Of a DNA stretch of 64,000 nt, positions 36,258-45,171 are shown one piece after another. Position 1 is the first letter of the stretch. Every line of letters begins with the position of its first letter. The stretch covers positions 62,001 to 126,000 of the IMG/VR virus record IMGVR_UViG_3300036766_000194. One strand, written 5' to 3'. The notes below the pieces were generated by a model that saw only the letters and a list, made by a program, of their open reading frames with translations, searched no databases and was not told the DNA's origin. The stretch comes from a virus. The position numbers were made by a program, and so were the translations under genes.

Positions 36258-36456
36258 TACGGACAGCGAAATTCTAGGAATTGAAATTCGTAGGGAGTCT
36301 GTAAGTCTAGTGGATTTAAAACGAAGCGGTACCGGAGTTCAAACTTCTGATCATATTTTCGTTTATGGCGACGGCGCAATTGAAGTTTCTAAAGAGTGGC
36401 TCAAGGAATTGTTGGGATTTTTTGCCAAGCCAGAAAATGCTCAGTATTTAAAGTAA
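36241..36456 (+). CDS. Hypothetical protein
   Basis: 71 residues, no recognised family. Begins inside the last codons of the hydrolase-like gene. Confidence 0.5.
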   Translation: MGLILDTDSEILGIEIRRESVSLVDLKRSGTGVQTSDHIFVYGDGAIEVSKEWLKELLGFFAKPENAQYLK

Positions 36457-36459
36457 CAT

Positions 36460-36600
36460 ATGCCTATACCCCGCATCAATACAAAAATCTCAGATTATAG
36501 ACGACGACGGGAAATCTACGAAGCAGAAGAAAGTCTACTAATAGATTTTCCCGATGTTCCATTTGATTTTCAGGTGTCCGGACGAAAATTGAGTTCATGA
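36460..36600 (+). CDS. Small hypothetical protein
   Basis: 46 residues beginning MPIPRINTKISDYRRRREIY, starting three bases after the previous stop. Packed in the operon; no domain. Confidence 0.45.
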   Translation: MPIPRINTKISDYRRRREIYEAEESLLIDFPDVPFDFQVSGRKLSS

Positions 36601-36609
36601 GAGGGTTCC

Positions 36610-36849
36610 GTGCCAGGGATTAATGACGATTCTCTTGAAATCCAGGAAATTCATTGTCACAACTGTAATAGATATGTTCAATTTCCTATTGACTTATCCT
36701 TGAATGGTCGTCATGTTCTCAACTGTCCTAACTGTGGGCACGAATATTGTCGCATTGTCAATAGAGGGGTGATATCCGAAGAACGTTGGGACACTCGCGA
36801 CAATGCACTTCCACGTACTAAATATAGGACGCGGTGGGACCTTTTATAG
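36610..36849 (+). CDS. Zinc-ribbon protein
   Basis: 79 residues from GTG after GAGAGGG. CHNC and CPNC 21 residues apart form a standard zinc ribbon. Unknown function. Confidence 0.6.
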   Translation: MPGINDDSLEIQEIHCHNCNRYVQFPIDLSLNGRHVLNCPNCGHEYCRIVNRGVISEERWDTRDNALPRTKYRTRWDLL

Positions 36850-36906
36850 TTTTGCTCCCTTTATGATAAAACGAAGCCGAACTATGTCAGTTTTATTGAC
36901 GCGTCC

Positions 36907-36935
36907 TAGCTTTTTCTATACTTATAAAGTAGAAT
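36907..36935 (+). promoter_or_regulatory. Phage promoter, leaderless type (TAGCT-N18-TAGAAT)
   Basis: TAGCT 36907-36911, 18 bases, TAGAAT 36930-36935, ATACCC, then ATG at 36942. Confidence 0.72.
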
Positions 36936-36941
36936 ATACCC

Positions 36942-37079
36942 ATGGGACACCATCATATTAATGGGAATGTAATGACCGGGATTTATCTTATTCTTTATGG
37001 TGTTGCGGCTATTCTCATTTCGTATTTTGCTGTATGGGTGACCTCCGCAAAGAACGGCAGAAAAAACGGCAGAAAATAG
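36942..37079 (+). CDS. Small single-span membrane protein, predicted leaderless
   Basis: 45 residues: MGHHHINGNVMT, one hydrophobic helix (YLILYGVAAILISYFAVWV), then a basic tail NGRKNGRK. Expected orientation is basic end inside. The promoter position supports the start. Confidence 0.6.
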   Translation: MGHHHINGNVMTGIYLILYGVAAILISYFAVWVTSAKNGRKNGRK

Positions 37080-37336
37080 TGACTTTCACTCCAAACAAAT
37101 TCACACTCGTCGCCGCGCTGAGAAATTGTTAATAGAATAAAGGATAGTTTGAAACCTTCTCCAACGGTTCAGTGTTCAGTTAACGCAACGTTTTTGAACA
37201 CACAGTAATAGAGTTTCTGAGTGGGAAGTTCCTCATGAAGGTCACGATTTACGAGTTTTATACGACAGCACTGATTACGTGTTTACCTCCACTTGACAAA
37301 AAAGAAGATACTCAGGAAAAATAGAACGAAAAGTAT
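37080..37336 (+). other. Intergenic interval without a convincing gene
   Basis: About 257 bases. A 29-codon frame (37235-37324) is open after GGGAAG but has no other support. A TAGAAT at 37130 lacks the upstream promoter box. Confidence 0.4.
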
Positions 37337-37365
37337 TAGCCTATTACAGTAGTTCCCAGTAGAAT
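37337..37365 (+). promoter_or_regulatory. Phage promoter (TAGCC-N18-TAGAAT)
   Basis: TAGCC 37337-37341, 18 bases, TAGAAT 37360-37365, ATAACT, then GGAGGAACG and ATG at 37383. Confidence 0.76.
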
Positions 37366-37382
37366 ATAACTGGAGGAACGCC

Positions 37383-37613
37383 ATGAAAATCGGAGATTAT
37401 CGGACGCGGAAATGTTCGCCAGGGAAGCCGAGGCGAAGACGAATTATCGTCTCAAAATTCGAGCGAGGGTGGGAGGGTTGGGTTACGCTAGGAACTATGG
37501 TGGGAACCCGAGTGGAAAATCTCACCATGTCCTTGGATTGTGCGGAATTGACGACCGATAAGATTAGAAAATTTATCAAGGAAGTTCAGAAGGCTCATCG
37601 TCCGAGGAAATAA
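37383..37613 (+). CDS. Hypothetical basic protein
   Basis: 76 residues, Arg/Lys-rich at both ends, with a GWEGWVTLG strand resembling the 30163 product's GEGWLVLGS. The two may be distant paralogues. Promoter and GGAGGAACG leader define the start. Confidence 0.6.
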   Translation: MKIGDYRTRKCSPGKPRRRRIIVSKFERGWEGWVTLGTMVGTRVENLTMSLDCAELTTDKIRKFIKEVQKAHRPRK

Positions 37614-37614
37614 C

Positions 37615-37722
37615 ATGGACCAACAACTCCAAGATGATAAGAAAATAGGTCGCATGGTTGGTCCTATTGCGATTGTGGAAAGAGCGATGGATGAAATCTA
37701 CCTTGACAGGAGAGGCTATTAA
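37615..37722 (+). CDS. Small hypothetical protein
   Basis: 35 residues beginning MDQQLQDDKKIGRMVGPIAI. Its TAA abuts the next ATG. Context supports translation; no family. Confidence 0.45.
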   Translation: MDQQLQDDKKIGRMVGPIAIVERAMDEIYLDRRGY

Positions 37723-37980
37723 ATGCCCCAGGGAACCGTAGAACTAAATTGTAAGATTTGTGGAGCCAAGGTTAAAATTCCTTGGGGAAAGCCTCTTTCT
37801 CCTTTGGCTACGCAGTGTTCTTTCGGGTGCTACGAAATTTACCCTGGTATTCTTTCTTGGGATGCCAAAAAGAAAAAATTGAAGATCCTTCGCTCCGCTG
37901 CTGTTAAACTTCTTCAGAGATACAAGACTTATGATAATCTCATCCGAGAATGTCAGGCGATAGAAAAAGTAAATTCTTAG
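37723..37980 (+). CDS. Zinc-binding hypothetical protein
   Basis: 85 residues with CKIC and a later CSFGC, a short zinc finger, then a basic helix. Starts immediately after the preceding stop. Confidence 0.58.
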   Translation: MPQGTVELNCKICGAKVKIPWGKPLSPLATQCSFGCYEIYPGILSWDAKKKKLKILRSAAVKLLQRYKTYDNLIRECQAIEKVNS

Positions 37981-38003
37981 TATCTATTAAAGAGGGTGGT
38001 AGC

Positions 38004-38249
38004 ATGGAAACTAAGAATCAACTCATGTTGCGTGTAAATGGTATTGTTATCAATGAAGTAAAACTTCGTCGTAAAGTCATTGATGGCCATTTGTCCGAGA
38101 AATACGAAGTAGAAGTGAATGATCCAATTCTTGGAAAACTCTCTTTAACGAATGATTTTTTGATAGAGGTCAAGGGTGGGGTCAGTCCCAAAGTTTGGCA
38201 CACTATAATTTTGGACAATCTTGTAACACTACTTTTCGACAATAAATAG
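38004..38249 (+). CDS. Hypothetical protein
   Basis: 81 residues from the ATG after GAGGGTGG. Alternating beta pattern (LMLRVNGIVINEVKLRRKVI). Unknown. Confidence 0.55.
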   Translation: METKNQLMLRVNGIVINEVKLRRKVIDGHLSEKYEVEVNDPILGKLSLTNDFLIEVKGGVSPKVWHTIILDNLVTLLFDNK

Positions 38250-38282
38250 ATATTTTAACATTCATTTTAGGAGTGAATAATC

Positions 38283-38438
38283 ATGGCCTATAGGTATGAC
38301 GAAGACGAGCCGCTTTCCCCTGATGAGGAAGAAATTGTTGAGGATGAAGAAGTCGTCGTTGTTCCTGAAGAGGAAGATGACGACCCCGACCCCGTATATG
38401 AAGATTACGGGGATTCTTACGACGAAGATGACGAATAA
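38283..38438 (+). CDS. Very acidic 51-residue protein
   Basis: ATG after TTAGGAG. More than half of the residues are Asp or Glu (PDEEEIVEDEE..., EEEDDDPDP), with almost no base. Such proteins can mimic DNA or bind basic partners. It lies immediately before the SNF2 helicase gene. Confidence 0.6.
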   Translation: MAYRYDEDEPLSPDEEEIVEDEEVVVVPEEEDDDPDPVYEDYGDSYDEDDE

Positions 38439-38453
38439 ATAGTATTAAATAGT

Positions 38454-41400
38454 GTGACCGACACACTACCTACTTGTCCCCTTATAACCTCCTACACTAG
38501 AGAGTTCGGACTCCCGGACGCTACTCTAGAGAAACTGTATGCGGTTCGTCAGTGGGATGTAGAACAACTCCTTCCTTTTAAATGGCCCGCTCAACTAAAG
38601 ACCCATACTCCTGAGGGGCCGTTACACTTACGAGAATATCAAAAGCAAGCCGCTCATCATTTGATAAGGATGCCTAGATTCATATTGGGAGATGCTGTAG
38701 GATTAGGAAAAGCACAACCTCTCACCGCTAAAATTCTTACTCCTACGGGATGGACTACCATGGGAGAAATTAAAGTGGGTGACGCCGTAGTCGATCCCGA
38801 CGGCGGAATCGGTTATGTAGAGGGGGTGTATCCTCAAGGAGAGAAGGAAATCTTTAGATTAAGAACCAATGACAGTTGTCAAACAGAGTGTTGTGAGGAA
38901 CATCTTTGGACTGTTCAAACAGTTGATGATAGAATAAAAGGAAAATTTCGTACTCTGACCACGAAACAGCTTTTAGAAAAAGGTCTGTTTGAAATTAACG
39001 GTCCGGAAGGTTGGCACCGTAATAGATTCTTTTTACCCTCAATAAAACCTAGCTCCTTTCAAGCAAGAAGTTCTCTTTCTATTAAATCCTACACGATGGG
39101 TGCTCTTTTAGGTGACGGTACTTTTCGACATCATATGGCTTTTTCGGTTGCTGAAAGAGAAATACTAGAACGTGTTGAGAAAGAACTTCCTTCAACATTG
39201 AATTTGAAGCATGTAGGAGATCACGATTACAATATCATCACCCCTACTAGAAAAAACAACGCATATATTAATGCTATGAGGAAATTGGGTTTGTTTGGAC
39301 ACTTTTCTTATGAGAAATTTATCCCAGAGTGCTACTTGAAATCTTCGATTTCTAACAGAATAGAACTTCTTAGAGGAATAATGGATACCGATGGTGAATG
39401 TGGGAAAAGCTATGGGGCTTATTTTTCTTCTACCTCATTTCACCTTGCTAACGATGTAGCAGATTTGGTCCGTTCCCTTGGAGGAATAGCTAAAATTAAG
39501 TATGGAGGGAAAGGAAAGTACAAAAAGAAAGATGGCACAATTAAAATCTGTCGAGGTAGTTGGAATGTCAGCATCAAGACGTCGTTTGTTCCTTTTCACT
39601 TAACTAGGAAGGTACAAATTTGGAAACCTCCGATATTTGCTAGGGCAATTCTAGATATTTCTTCTGTGGGTGTCAAGTCTGCTCAGTGTATTCGTGTTTC
39701 AACCAAACGAAACCTATACATTACAGATGATTATATACCCACGCATAATACTCTAGACTGTATCGCTGCTGCCGCATATCTTAAAGGACGTTTTCCTAAC
39801 ATCAAAATCATTGTATTAGCAACAAAGTCCACTACGTTGCAGTGGGCTAGTGAGTTTGAACGTTTCTCTACATTACGACCTTATGTTATGCAGGACACAT
39901 TTGGTAAAAAGTCTTCTTACCCCGCACGATTTGATCAGCTTCATACATTCTTCCACTCAAAAAAGATAGATGTAATGATTTGTAAATACTCTTCTATGAT
40001 TGGTAAGAGGAAGAAAATAGAAGGTCGATTTGATTCTGAAGGTAATCCAGTAAAACAGGGTCGAGAACGTATTGCTAGTGAAGTGAGAGAATTCTGTAAG
40101 ATCATTAAACCTTACAAAGAAAACGTCATTCTTATACTTGACGAGTGTCAGAAGTTCAAAGCTCAACCGTTGACTTCAAAAGTGCTAACTCCTGAAGGTT
40201 GGAAATTTATGGGAGAACTACAATTAGGAGATAAGGTAGTCGATCCTGATGGTGGATGGGGTAAAGTCAGTGAACTTCACCCAATACACGAAGCCGAAGT
40301 TTTTCAGTTGACCACCGATGACGGATGTAAAGCACAAGCTGCAGATAAACACCTTTGGTTGGTGACAGACGAGAATAACAGACAGAGGAATACAGATCGT
40401 ATCCTCACCACTCAAAACTTAATCACTGAGATAGTTCGTCGTAAGATTTTAAAAAGACCTCTATCTATCCCGGTAACAAAACCTGTAAACTTTACACCTA
40501 AGCGAAAAAGACTCCCCATTTCTCCCTATGTTTTGGGTGTTCTATTGGGAGATGGAAGCATTGCCTACGATGGTGTGGGCTTTACGAATGAAGATTTAGA
40601 GATAGTGGAACATTGTAAGACCCTTCTTCCAGCCTCTTTGAAGATTATTCAAGATAACTATGATCTCATTTTTTGGCGGGTAGTTCAGAAAAAAGTACAT
40701 TTTGGAAAAACATTAGTGCGTTGGGCAGGAAGAAAAGATGGGAGTAAAAAACCTTCCTGGAGAACTCACGAATACGCTTATTGGTTGCGCCGTTTTGGGT
40801 TAAGAGGTAAAAGAGCGCATGAAAAGTACATCCCTCTAGATTATTTGCGAGCAAGTATCCCCCAACGCATCGAATTATTGCGAGGATTACTTGATACAGA
40901 CGGGAGTATTTCTGACACGGGACAGATTATTCTCAACACCACATCTAAGGCTCTAGCTGAAAATACACTAGAATTAGTGCGCTCACTTGGTGGGGTGGCA
41001 AGAATCCACGGACCTTACGAGGGAAGTTACACTAAAAATGAAAGAAAAATAACAACTCGAAATTTCTGGAGAATAAGTCTCTTCACTCCTATAAACCCGT
41101 TCCGTTTATCTAGAAAAGCAGAAAAATGGGAGAAGCAGAGAAAGTTAAAACGTAGCAGTCAAATGTCAGCTCGAGCTAAGAGAATAGTAACCATCGATAC
41201 CTTGGGAAGAAATTTAGTACGGTGCATCACTGTGACCACAAAACGAGGATTGTATATTACAGATGACTATCTAGTTACACACAACAGTGTCGGGGGGAGT
41301 CATCGTTATCTAGTACAGGCATTACAAAAACAATGTGGATGGGTCTGGGCATTAACCGCTACGGTGATCAAGAATGATCTTAGCGAATTTTATAGTATTG

Positions 41401-42563
41401 CCTCCGCCATAGGCATTCGTCCTTTCGGTTACATGAGAGATTTTGAGGAAGAATTCTGTATATTTTATGACCAGTACATTGGTGGTGGTAGAAGCATCAA
41501 AACTCTAAAAGGATACCAGAACGTTGCCAAGTTTAAGGCGGGTATAAGACCCTTCTTTTATGGAAGGTCTCAGGCTCAAGTTAAAGAACCCTTACCTAAA
41601 CTCACCACCATTTACCACCGAGTGGACTTAAATGACGAACAAGCTAAATTACTTCTAACAGATATTCCCCAAGGAAAGTTTGTCCTTCCTCCCACGTTTG
41701 TTGAACATAATGGGGAGATGTATCTGCGTGAACGAGACGTCAACAATAATATGACGATGTTGTCCGTATATCAACTTGTTGCTAATCATCCGGGTCTATT
41801 AGACAGATCAAACATAAAAGATTTTTACAGTAAAAAGCTGTCTCCCAAAGAAGAGTGTCTGTTAGATATGTTAGATGGAGACTACCGGGGAGAGAAGATT
41901 ATTGTCTATACAAAGTATCGTTCTTGGATTGATCGTCTAGAAAAGATCACCAAGGATGGACATTTCACCGACCGTAAATTCCTACGCATAACCGGGAATG
42001 AAAATGAACAGGAACGGCACGAAGCTAAACTTAAATTTCAAGATCCTAATTCCGGGTACGATCTAATTGTTATCAATGCCGCAGGTATGGAAGGAATTAA
42101 TCTACAACAAGCCGCCCATATGATTTTATTGGATGCTCCGTGGTCTTGGGGAGACCTTATACAGTTGGTAGGAAGAATGATCCGCATGGCTTCTCCTCAC
42201 TCGGCTTGTACTCTTCACGTTCTTACCGCAAAGGGTACTATTGACGAGTACACCATTGAAACTCTAAAGGGTAAGAAAGGTGTTTTTGAATCAATCCTAG
42301 GAGAGTCTCATTCTGCGGGTATCTTAGATGATGGATTGGGGTATGACATAGCTAGCGGTATGGAAGCGGTGGGGACCGAAGAAGAATTCAAATCCATGTT
42401 AACGGCGCATATAAAATCGGTAGGCATGTCGGATTTCCTAGAAGGAGAACTTCTTATTCAGGCGCGGGAAGACGACCAATACAAGATGGTATTTGAAAAG
42501 GGTGGACGAAAGAGAAAGGAGAAAGTCAGTGACAAAGATCTTCTCGACAGATGGGGCATATAG
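38454..42563 (+). CDS. SNF2-family helicase containing two inteins
   Basis: 1369 residues as encoded; 648 after removal of two inteins. Helicase motifs: Ia region LREYQKQAAHHL, motif I GDAVGLGK/T (split by intein A), motif II LILDECQKFK/S (intein B right after), motif III LTATV, motif V INAAGMEGINLQ, motif VI QLVGRMIRMA. GTG start. A Swi2/Snf2 ATPase like the gene at the window start, possibly replication or recombination related. Confidence 0.9.
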   Translation: MTDTLPTCPLITSYTREFGLPDATLEKLYAVRQWDVEQLLPFKWPAQLKTHTPEGPLHLREYQKQAAHHLIRMPRFILGDAVGLGKAQPLTAKILTPTGWTTMGEIKVGDAVVDPDGGIGYVEGVYPQGEKEIFRLRTNDSCQTECCEEHLWTVQTVDDRIKGKFRTLTTKQLLEKGLFEINGPEGWHRNRFFLPSIKPSSFQARSSLSIKSYTMGALLGDGTFRHHMAFSVAEREILERVEKELPSTLNLKHVGDHDYNIITPTRKNNAYINAMRKLGLFGHFSYEKFIPECYLKSSISNRIELLRGIMDTDGECGKSYGAYFSSTSFHLANDVADLVRSLGGIAKIKYGGKGKYKKKDGTIKICRGSWNVSIKTSFVPFHLTRKVQIWKPPIFARAILDISSVGVKSAQCIRVSTKRNLYITDDYIPTHNTLDCIAAAAYLKGRFPNIKIIVLATKSTTLQWASEFERFSTLRPYVMQDTFGKKSSYPARFDQLHTFFHSKKIDVMICKYSSMIGKRKKIEGRFDSEGNPVKQGRERIASEVREFCKIIKPYKENVILILDECQKFKAQPLTSKVLTPEGWKFMGELQLGDKVVDPDGGWGKVSELHPIHEAEVFQLTTDDGCKAQAADKHLWLVTDENNRQRNTDRILTTQNLITEIVRRKILKRPLSIPVTKPVNFTPKRKRLPISPYVLGVLLGDGSIAYDGVGFTNEDLEIVEHCKTLLPASLKIIQDNYDLIFWRVVQKKVHFGKTLVRWAGRKDGSKKPSWRTHEYAYWLRRFGLRGKRAHEKYIPLDYLRASIPQRIELLRGLLDTDGSISDTGQIILNTTSKALAENTLELVRSLGGVARIHGPYEGSYTKNERKITTRNFWRISLFTPINPFRLSRKAEKWEKQRKLKRSSQMSARAKRIVTIDTLGRNLVRCITVTTKRGLYITDDYLVTHNSVGGSHRYLVQALQKQCGWVWALTATVIKNDLSEFYSIASAIGIRPFGYMRDFEEEFCIFYDQYIGGGRSIKTLKGYQNVAKFKAGIRPFFYGRSQAQVKEPLPKLTTIYHRVDLNDEQAKLLLTDIPQGKFVLPPTFVEHNGEMYLRERDVNNNMTMLSVYQLVANHPGLLDRSNIKDFYSKKLSPKEECLLDMLDGDYRGEKIIVYTKYRSWIDRLEKITKDGHFTDRKFLRITGNENEQERHEAKLKFQDPNSGYDLIVINAAGMEGINLQQAAHMILLDAPWSWGDLIQLVGRMIRMASPHSACTLHVLTAKGTIDEYTIETLKGKKGVFESILGESHSAGILDDGLGYDIASGMEAVGTEEEFKSMLTAHIKSVGMSDFLEGELLIQAREDDQYKMVFEKGGRKRKEKVSDKDLLDRWGI
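38712..39749 (+). other. Intein A (346 residues) in helicase motif I, class-3-like
   Basis: Begins with Ala (AQPLTAKILTPTGW) and ends PTHN before Thr. Trp in block B (EHLW), Cys in block F (AQCIRV) and Thr before HN form the WCT set of class 3 inteins. LAGLIDADG motifs MGALLGDGT and LLRGIMDTDG are intact. Confidence 0.87.
40161..41285 (+). other. Intein B (375 residues) after helicase motif II, class-3-like
   Basis: Begins AQPLTSKVLTPEGW and ends VTHN before Ser, with KHLW in block B and RCITVT in block F: again Ala1 and WCT. LAGLIDADG motifs LGVLLGDGS and LLRGLLDTDG. Clearly related to intein A. Confidence 0.87.
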
Positions 42564-42940
42564 GAACGGTCACAAAACATCTCGTTACCGGGCAGTCAGA
42601 GGCCATTCACCTGAATGTCGAGAATGTCGTCGGATTAGAAATGAGAGATCTTGGTTGAGAACCTATGGTGCCCGTGAGCGTGCCAAATTGGACGGTCTCA
42701 TTTGTACACTGGACGGCCCTGTATTTGGTGATGAGTTCGTGGTCAACAAGAAAAAAGTTCGTGGACATGCAGGACCTAATGCTCTGTCCCCAACACTGGA
42801 CCGGATTTGCCCGGAATTGGGATATACCCGGAAACGTAGTAATAATTTCACATAGAGCGAATGCTATTAAGCAACGCGAGATCGATCCTAAAATGATTCG
42901 TCGTGTTGCAGATTGGCTCGAAGGAGTACTTAATGGCTGA
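42529..42940 (+). pseudogene. HNH/endonuclease-like gene interrupted by a one-base shift
   Basis: GTG at 42529 after AAGGAG. The first frame gives CRECRRIRNERSW and SPTLDRICPELGYT, then stops at 42855. The next frame continues GNVVIISHRANAIKQREI...RVADWLEG to 42940, exactly as expected for the phage HNH family (SLDRI...GYxxGNVxxISxRAN). The shift falls near an ACCCGG at 42831. Assembly error or genuine loss. Confidence 0.65.
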
Positions 42941-43016
42941 CTTTTTACAAGACTCTAAGGGTGCGCCCTTATTTCTTCGTGATCCTTATTGGAACACTTT
43001 GGCTGGGAGGACCTGA
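42933..43016 (+). CDS. Small hypothetical ORF
   Basis: 27 residues beginning MADFLQDSKGAPLFLRDPYW, overlapping the preceding stop (TAATGG). GGAG precedes the ATG. Confidence 0.4.
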   Translation: MADFLQDSKGAPLFLRDPYWNTLAGRT

Positions 43017-43021
43017 CGGGT

Positions 43022-43132
43022 ATGACAGATGGTGCTGTAAATGCCTTAAAGGTTGCTTACCTCTTCAATGCTAGAAATGAGGAATTGTTAGAAAATTCTG
43101 ATATCGTTCTAAGAAAATGCTATATGCTATGA
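43022..43132 (+). CDS. Small hypothetical ORF
   Basis: 36 residues beginning MTDGAVNALKVAYLFNARNE, helical. Its TGA overlaps the next ATG (ATGA). Confidence 0.4.
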   Translation: MTDGAVNALKVAYLFNARNEELLENSDIVLRKCYML

Positions 43133-43269
43133 AACTATGTTGGATAGGATATCATCGCTGGGTTCTTAATGGGACTAAATCAGACCGTTTCATGTACGTC
43201 TGTGAATACTGCGGTAAGCATAAAGAGGTCTTCACTTTTGCGGAAGTACCAGATCGTTGGCTAAAATGA
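43129..43269 (+). CDS. Small zinc-finger-like protein
   Basis: 46 residues with a YVCEYCGKH motif and an N-terminal LCWIGYHRW. Stop and start overlap with both neighbours, an operon pattern. Confidence 0.5.
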   Translation: MKLCWIGYHRWVLNGTKSDRFMYVCEYCGKHKEVFTFAEVPDRWLK

Positions 43270-43595
43270 GTAAGCTGCCGTTACTAATCAATGCTGTTAC
43301 GATCTCCGTCTCCTTTTCTGATAAGGAATACGGAAAAGGACAAGAATTTTTCCAGAATATCAGTGCCAAGATTCCCGCAGATTATACAGGGATCCCCTTA
43401 GAACGACTTGATGATGTTTGTGATCATTCTCTTGACATGTTTTTTGCGGCTTGGAAATCTATACTTACAGATCGTTTCATAGCAGGAAACATAAAGGGTG
43501 AAGAATACAAAACTATCCTAGCAGCTGCAACAGCTAGAATTGAAAAGGTGAGAGGTTATCTAAGAAAACATGAATCCGACCAGTCACATTCTTAA
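43266..43595 (+). CDS. Hypothetical protein
   Basis: 109 residues from ATG 43266 (ATGA overlap). Helical C-terminal half. No family recognised. Confidence 0.55.
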   Translation: MSKLPLLINAVTISVSFSDKEYGKGQEFFQNISAKIPADYTGIPLERLDDVCDHSLDMFFAAWKSILTDRFIAGNIKGEEYKTILAAATARIEKVRGYLRKHESDQSHS

Positions 43596-45171
43596 CGAAC
43601 TACAAGCAGAAACCTTACTAGAGGGAAGTCATGTTCTGTCTCAAATTGAAATTCTGAGTAAAGGTCTTAAATACAAGACGAGTAATCATGAAGTCGGTTT
43701 TGAAGATTTCTTTGGAATTATCCAACAAGAGATTTCTTCTCTTCCCCGCTTAGAGTTAGAATCATCTATTACTCCCGGAACAGAATCCCAATATCAGGTT
43801 CAACTTGTCACTGCTTTAGAAAAGATTTTTGATGCTTCAGATTTGGTACTCAACCGTCTTTTATTTTTCCAGTCTAAACTCCGCGCTGCTCTTCAACAGG
43901 CAAACGTACTTGAGGTTACTTTCATTGCCTGGTATTCTATCGCCGTAGCAGAGGCTTTGGAAAATTATAAGACTATCAAATTGACATCCACCGTTATCAA
44001 GGCTCTTGCTCAGGCTGAGTTTGGTCGCCTTATGAATGGCGTCAACATAGATCTGGAAACTCTGATGGAAGCTACCAAGATTTTATCAAAACAGATTCAA
44101 TCCCATAAGAGTGTTGCTCAAGAAAAATATAACTTGGGTAAAGATCAAGTCAATGCTTCTTGGACTAGTCAGAATCTTCCCGCTGAAGGACTAGCTGATA
44201 GTGATGGAGCCTTAGAACTGATAAGAGTTGAATCTGAAGAGGAAGACAATACGTCTATTCCAGTTTATGCCCCTCGTCTTGGACCTGGTAAAGAAAGAAT
44301 AGCAGAGATAACAAAAGAAACTGAAAAACTTGTAGAATCTATTACGGAAGAACTTACCGTAAGGGATCTGCATCAGATTGAAGAAAAGCAACTTGCTGAG
44401 GGACGCCCGGTGTTTCCTACTTCGGATGAACATCCTCCTAAGAACTGTCCTCCCTGTATTAATCCAAAGATTTGTCGAGATCTAGATCGTTGTATGCTTG
44501 AGCCTGTTCCGGTAAATCAAACGGAAGTTATAAGTGAGAAAGATCCAGGAAATGAGATCCTAGTGTCTGACGACAAAGTCCTAGCATCTTTTGGTGAGGG
44601 GATGACACTAGAAAATTTTGTCATCACAGCTACTAACGCTGAGGGAAAAGACATCTCGGTTGTTAAATTTGTACAGCCGGGAGCGGGAGTTATTGTAACT
44701 CGTACTAAGGATGGGTACCCGGATAAAATAAAATGTAATGTTTGCCATCATCGTATTCGTATAGGACAAGAGATGTATGGTAACGGTTCAGGATGGGCAC
44801 ATGCTGTTGGAACTGATTGTTTAAACAAAGGTAAAGAAGAACAGTCTGAGAAAGAAGAAATAGCTAACATCTTAGGAGTTCCAGTGGAACAGATCCACAC
44901 TCTTTCTGTAACTCCCGAACAAGTCGTGGAAGTACAGAAGGACCAGGAAATCAAAGGAACTTTTATAAAACAGGGAGACCCCGCGCCTGTTATTTCTATG
45001 GGAGAAGTTAGTGAAGCCACAGTTGTAAGTCATGTTTCAGACCAGTTTGAACCTATTTCTGAAGAACCATCTACTGCCATTACTTTGGCTCTAATGATGG
45101 AACAAAATTCTGCTATGATTAAGCCTCCGCGTCGGAAGTTAGAAATACTATCGGAAGATGAGAATATCTAA
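43570..45171 (+). CDS. Large hypothetical protein with a zinc site
   Basis: 533 residues. The N-terminal ~190 are all-helical. A Pro/Cys segment (NCPPCINPKICRDLDRC, about 297) and a zinc-finger-like CNVCHHRIRIGQEM...GWAHAVGTDC (about 392-418) follow. The C-terminus is disordered and acidic. Possibly a scaffold or DNA-associated protein; unknown. Confidence 0.55.
   Translation: MNPTSHILNELQAETLLEGSHVLSQIEILSKGLKYKTSNHEVGFEDFFGIIQQEISSLPRLELESSITPGTESQYQVQLVTALEKIFDASDLVLNRLLFFQSKLRAALQQANVLEVTFIAWYSIAVAEALENYKTIKLTSTVIKALAQAEFGRLMNGVNIDLETLMEATKILSKQIQSHKSVAQEKYNLGKDQVNASWTSQNLPAEGLADSDGALELIRVESEEEDNTSIPVYAPRLGPGKERIAEITKETEKLVESITEELTVRDLHQIEEKQLAEGRPVFPTSDEHPPKNCPPCINPKICRDLDRCMLEPVPVNQTEVISEKDPGNEILVSDDKVLASFGEGMTLENFVITATNAEGKDISVVKFVQPGAGVIVTRTKDGYPDKIKCNVCHHRIRIGQEMYGNGSGWAHAVGTDCLNKGKEEQSEKEEIANILGVPVEQIHTLSVTPEQVVEVQKDQEIKGTFIKQGDPAPVISMGEVSEATVVSHVSDQFEPISEEPSTAITLALMMEQNSAMIKPPRRKLEILSEDENI

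Noticed and set aside
37130-37135. TAGAAT as another phage promoter
   Set aside because: No TA(A/G/C)C(C/T) box 18 bases upstream and no start codon or leader at +1.
42665-42851. Independent small genes at the HNH locus
   Set aside because: The two frames join into one HNH family pattern with a single-base shift.
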